Shown in pieces: positions 60,925 to 64,000 of a DNA stretch of 64,000 nucleotides. The stretch spans positions 1 through 64,000 of the forward strand of contig CAMWHE010000003.1 of NCBI GenBank assembly GCA_947173955.1, read 5' to 3'. The notes under the pieces were generated by a model that was not told where the DNA came from, searched no databases, and saw nothing but the letters and a program-made list of their open reading frames with translations. The first letter of the stretch is position 1; every line of letters begins with the position of its first letter. The position numbers and the translations under genes were made by a program. The stretch is from an uncultured Bacteroidales bacterium (lineage in GTDB: Bacteria; Bacteroidota; Bacteroidia; Bacteroidales; Muribaculaceae).

Positions 60925-62097
60925 ATGAAGAAAGCCCTGTTTATATCCCATCAGCCCGTTTTTCCTGTCATAGGGGGAGATAATGTCCGTATGTCACAGA
61001 GCCTCAGATTGCTTGCCGAGATATGCGACGTCGATGTGGCTTATCTGTCGAAGACTGATGATGCCCCCCATTTCAAAGATTATGTTCCCGAGATCAAGGG
61101 TGAGTATCGTTTTGTGGCCGGTCCCATCCGGAGATATGGCAGAATACTCCGGACGATCGTGAACAGGAACGCGGAAGTGGTTAATCATTTCAGGTCCGGT
61201 GATCTGATGAAATGGGTGAAGCGTAATGCTTCCCGCTATGATTTTGTTTTTTGTGCGTCCCCGGTGATGGGGCAGTATGCTCTTGAAAGTGATTTCAAGA
61301 GAAAGATAATCGACATGACAGATTGCCTGACTATGAATTTCGAGAGGACAGCCGAAAGCAGGCATGGACTCATGAGAAGACTATTTATAGAGGAAGCACG
61401 CCGGATGGAAAAATATGAAAAGCGGTGTATCATGAATTTTGACGCGCTTGCCTACATAGCTTCAGCAGACAGGGACTATCTCGCAGGTGGAAATAAATTT
61501 ATTGTTGGAAACGCTGTCAGGGAGATCCCCGAGAATGAGAGAAATCATCATGGAACGGAATCCCGGCGACTCGTATTTGTCGGGAAAATGGATTATGCGC
61601 CCAACATTCTGGCGGTGAATTTTTTTGCGCGAGAGGTGATGCCTTTGGTTTTGCGGGAATATCCCGATGCTGAGTTTCTTATTGTCGGGACAAAGCCTAC
61701 CGGGGCGGTCGAGAATCTCGGGAATCTTCCCGGTGTGACAGTGACAGGACGTGTTCCCGAGGTCGGGCCTTATTTTTCCGGAGCGTCTGTAGTGGTTGCC
61801 CCTATGCTCAGCGGTTCGGGCGTGCAGAACAAGATCCTCGAAGCACTCGCATATGGTGCGAGAGTAGTCACAACCCCTACCGGGGCTGAAGGGATAGAGA
61901 GTCTGGAGGATGTCATGACGGTTGTTGAGCCGGAGCCGGGGTTATGGGCCGAACAGGTTGTCGCGATGCTCCGCGATCCGTCATATATGCGCGAGCCGGC
62001 TGCCCTTGCACCCCGTCGTCTGTCTGAAGAATTCGGGATCGCAAAGGTACGAAAGGAATTCCGCCGTTTTGTCGGGATTGTGACCGGAAGCGATTAA
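60925..62097 (+). CDS. glycosyltransferase family 4-like protein
   Basis: ORF 60892..62097, start MKKALFISHQPVFPVIGGDNVRMSQSL; 'VFVGKMDYAPNILAVNFFAREVMPLVLREYPDAEFLIVGTKP', 'LSGSGVQNKILEALAYGARVVTTPTGAEGI'. Confidence 0.92.
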   Translation: MKKALFISHQPVFPVIGGDNVRMSQSLRLLAEICDVDVAYLSKTDDAPHFKDYVPEIKGEYRFVAGPIRRYGRILRTIVNRNAEVVNHFRSGDLMKWVKRNASRYDFVFCASPVMGQYALESDFKRKIIDMTDCLTMNFERTAESRHGLMRRLFIEEARRMEKYEKRCIMNFDALAYIASADRDYLAGGNKFIVGNAVREIPENERNHHGTESRRLVFVGKMDYAPNILAVNFFAREVMPLVLREYPDAEFLIVGTKPTGAVENLGNLPGVTVTGRVPEVGPYFSGASVVVAPMLSGSGVQNKILEALAYGARVVTTPTGAEGIESLEDVMTVVEPEPGLWAEQVVAMLRDPSYMREPAALAPRRLSEEFGIAKVRKEFRRFVGIVTGSD

Positions 62098-62131
62098 GAG
62101 CGTCTGTCGACTGTAAAGCCGCCGGCGGCCA

Positions 62132-63199
62132 TCAGTATTTTTTCAGTACGGATTGCAGCTGTGAGATATCGTCGATGCGCTCTGTCAGCTGGCCGTCGCG
62201 GTCTATTATGAAGAGAGCCGGAAGCGCTCCTACATTATATGTGCGAAGCACGCGGTCGCCGTCGGCCGTGGTGTTGTAGACCGAAGTCCAGGGGAGGTTG
62301 GTGGCTACCTCGCGCCATGCCACTTCGTTGGGGTCGAAGCTGACCTGATAGATGTCGGCAAGGCCGTTATGCCATGCGAAGGCGAGAGCCTGATTGACCA
62401 CGGGAGCCGACTCGAGGGAGTGGGCCGAAAAGCAGAGGATGACGGGCTTGCCTTTCTGCGTGAGCTCCGAGAGCGAGCGCTTGTTGCCGTCGAGACCCAT
62501 GAGCGAGATGTCGGGGAATCCAATTTCCTCGGCCACAGCTGCCGAGCGGGGTCTGACGAGATTGGCCAGCTCTGCTGTGCGCGGATCGTAGGGACGATAC
62601 TGGGTGTAGAGATTGGCCACGGCGCGTATGATTTTGAGATCGAAGCGGTTGGCCGGGTCGAAGAGGGTGCGGTTGCCCACATTGCGCGTGATGACATAGA
62701 ATGCGGAGAGGTCGCCGGGAGCCGGGGCGATCACTTCGTCGTAGAGGCGGCGCTTCAGGACGGAGTCGGCGGCTACGGCCTGCTCTGACGAGGCTGCTAT
62801 GGCCTGGTCGATGATATCGTTGGCGAGCTGCATGAGGTCGGCTGACCGGGAGCCTGAGATGCGGCCTTTGGCGAAGTCGGCGGTATCGGCTGCGATGGTG
62901 ATGTCCTCAGTGCTGTCGACAGGGAAGTAGAGGATGTTGCCGGAGTAGCTGAGGCGGTAGAAGTCGGGATAGTCCATGCGCCCCTTTGCGATGGAGAATG
63001 ATCCGTCGGCGCCGGTGCGTGCTGAGTCGATGGTCACCCAGCGGTTGCCGGCAAATCGCTGGAGGGTCACGGTGCGGGAGTCGGCGCCGTCGATTTTGCC
63101 GCTGACCGACCACTGCGAGTCGGCCTTCTTATTGCCGGAGCAGGCTGCCATGAGAGCTGTCATGGCTGCTGCGGCTACTATAGAGTATATAGGTCTCAT
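62132..63199 (-). CDS. thioredoxin-like lipoprotein with N-terminal DUF4369-like domain
   Basis: 355 aa; lipobox 'LMAACSG'; DUF4369-like 'GKIDGADSRTVTLQRFAGNRWVTIDSARTGADGSF'; degenerate thioredoxin fold. Confidence 0.82.
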   Translation of the reverse strand: MRPIYSIVAAAAMTALMAACSGNKKADSQWSVSGKIDGADSRTVTLQRFAGNRWVTIDSARTGADGSFSIAKGRMDYPDFYRLSYSGNILYFPVDSTEDITIAADTADFAKGRISGSRSADLMQLANDIIDQAIAASSEQAVAADSVLKRRLYDEVIAPAPGDLSAFYVITRNVGNRTLFDPANRFDLKIIRAVANLYTQYRPYDPRTAELANLVRPRSAAVAEEIGFPDISLMGLDGNKRSLSELTQKGKPVILCFSAHSLESAPVVNQALAFAWHNGLADIYQVSFDPNEVAWREVATNLPWTSVYNTTADGDRVLRTYNVGALPALFIIDRDGQLTERIDDISQLQSVLKKY

Positions 63200-63217
63200 T
63201 GCCGGGAGGAATAGAGG

Positions 63218-63628
63218 TTACTTATCATTGTTCTGAGCGTCGAAGGCTTCTGTTATGGCCTTGGCGAGGCGCTCCATCTCTTCGGCGGGCAGAGTCTTCT
63301 TGTTGTTGAAGTCCATGTCACCCTCATGGGTCAGGGGGATGAGGTGGATGTGGGCGTGGGGCACTTCGAGGCCGATCACTGCGACACCTATCTTGCGACA
63401 GGGCACGGCGGCCTTGACGGCGCGCGCCACTTTGTGGGCGAAGCTCTGCAGGCGGAGATATTCGTCGGAGTCGAGGTCGAAGATATAGTCGATTTCGTGT
63501 TTTGGAACGACCAGCGTGTGACCCGGCTGCACGGGGTTGATGTCGAGGAATGCGAAGCAGTCGTCGTTTTCGGCTACCTTGTATGAGGGTATTTCGCCGG
63601 CTATGATGCGTGAGAAGATGGATGCCAT
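63218..63628 (-). CDS. HIT family protein
   Basis: ORF 63218..63697, start MASIFSRIIAGEIPSYKVAEND; 'GLEVPHAHIHLIPL' HIT motif. Confidence 0.95.
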   Translation of the reverse strand: MASIFSRIIAGEIPSYKVAENDDCFAFLDINPVQPGHTLVVPKHEIDYIFDLDSDEYLRLQSFAHKVARAVKAAVPCRKIGVAVIGLEVPHAHIHLIPLTHEGDMDFNNKKTLPAEEMERLAKAITEAFDAQNNDK

Positions 63629-63671
63629 AAGGGGGGGTATTAATAAATATATGTGTAGTGTCGCTCCGGGA

Positions 63672-64000
63672 TCAGAAGCTGATATCGAGGATTTCAAATT
63701 TCATGAGTCCCTGGGGAACTTTGATTTCTACCACGTCGCCTTTCTTGTGGCCGAGCAGGCCCTGGGCGATGGGGGTTGAGGCGGCGATCTTTTTCTCCTT
63801 GAGGTTGGCCTCGCTGTCGGTGACGATAGTGTATTCTACAGCCATGTTGTTGGCAAGATTCTTGATCTTGACCTTGTTCATGATCTGCACTTCGTCAGTG
63901 TTGAGTTTGCTTTCGTCGATGATGCGTGCGGAGGCGACGAGATCCTTGAGCATCGAGATCTTCATCTCGAGCAGGCCCTGAGCCTCTTTGGCAGCGTCGT
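63672..64000 (-). CDS. greA: transcription elongation factor GreA (5' end beyond window)
   Basis: 'YTIVTDSEANLKEKKIAASTPIAQGLLGHKKGDVVEIKVPQGLMKFEILDI'; frame stays open to 64000. Confidence 0.93.
   Translation of the reverse strand, partial: DAAKEAQGLLEMKISMLKDLVASARIIDESKLNTDEVQIMNKVKIKNLANNMAVEYTIVTDSEANLKEKKIAASTPIAQGLLGHKKGDVVEIKVPQGLMKFEILDISF

Overview
The window reads as a Bacteroidales chromosome segment. Muribaculaceae-like is an inference from protein style, the TTTG/TAnnTTTG promoters and GYF_2/DUF4294-type families. It is densely coding and mostly housekeeping: an RND/ABC-2-type efflux operon with a divergent AraC regulator, ybeY, mnmG, apt, uvrC, an acyl-CoA ligase, a GH109-like lipoprotein, upp, murB, murA, maeB, a DEAD-box helicase, a GH20, ansA, metG, xerD, YfhO, sdaA, MATE, a BI-1 family protein, argS, ksgA, mgtE, pckA, a GH35, a glycosyltransferase, a HIT protein and greA. 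Main items for a second look: (1) an AT-rich island (~45.65-52.9 kb) with a tightly overlapping three-gene cassette TerB-N/TerB-C protein + BrxD-like ATPase + Lhr-like DExH helicase. This matches the Shango anti-phage system; here SngA has an N-terminal hydrophobic hairpin, and a co-oriented 78-aa ORF follows. (2) A four-helix-bundle (S23/IVS-like, suffix-domain) gene bracketed on both sides by 9-nt-period arrays (ATAGCTAAN), with related nonamer arrays elsewhere. (3) A perfect ParB-binding parS 16-mer directly after mnmG. (4) A ~160-nt long nested-helix RNA candidate with a large central bubble (6S-RNA-like) between mgtE and pckA. (5) A five-gene GYF_2/SPFH/zinc-ribbon/TerB-like operon resembling an uncharacterised envelope-stress module. 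No tRNA, rRNA, CRISPR array or transposase was recognised. All calls come from reading sequence and translations; no database searches were run.
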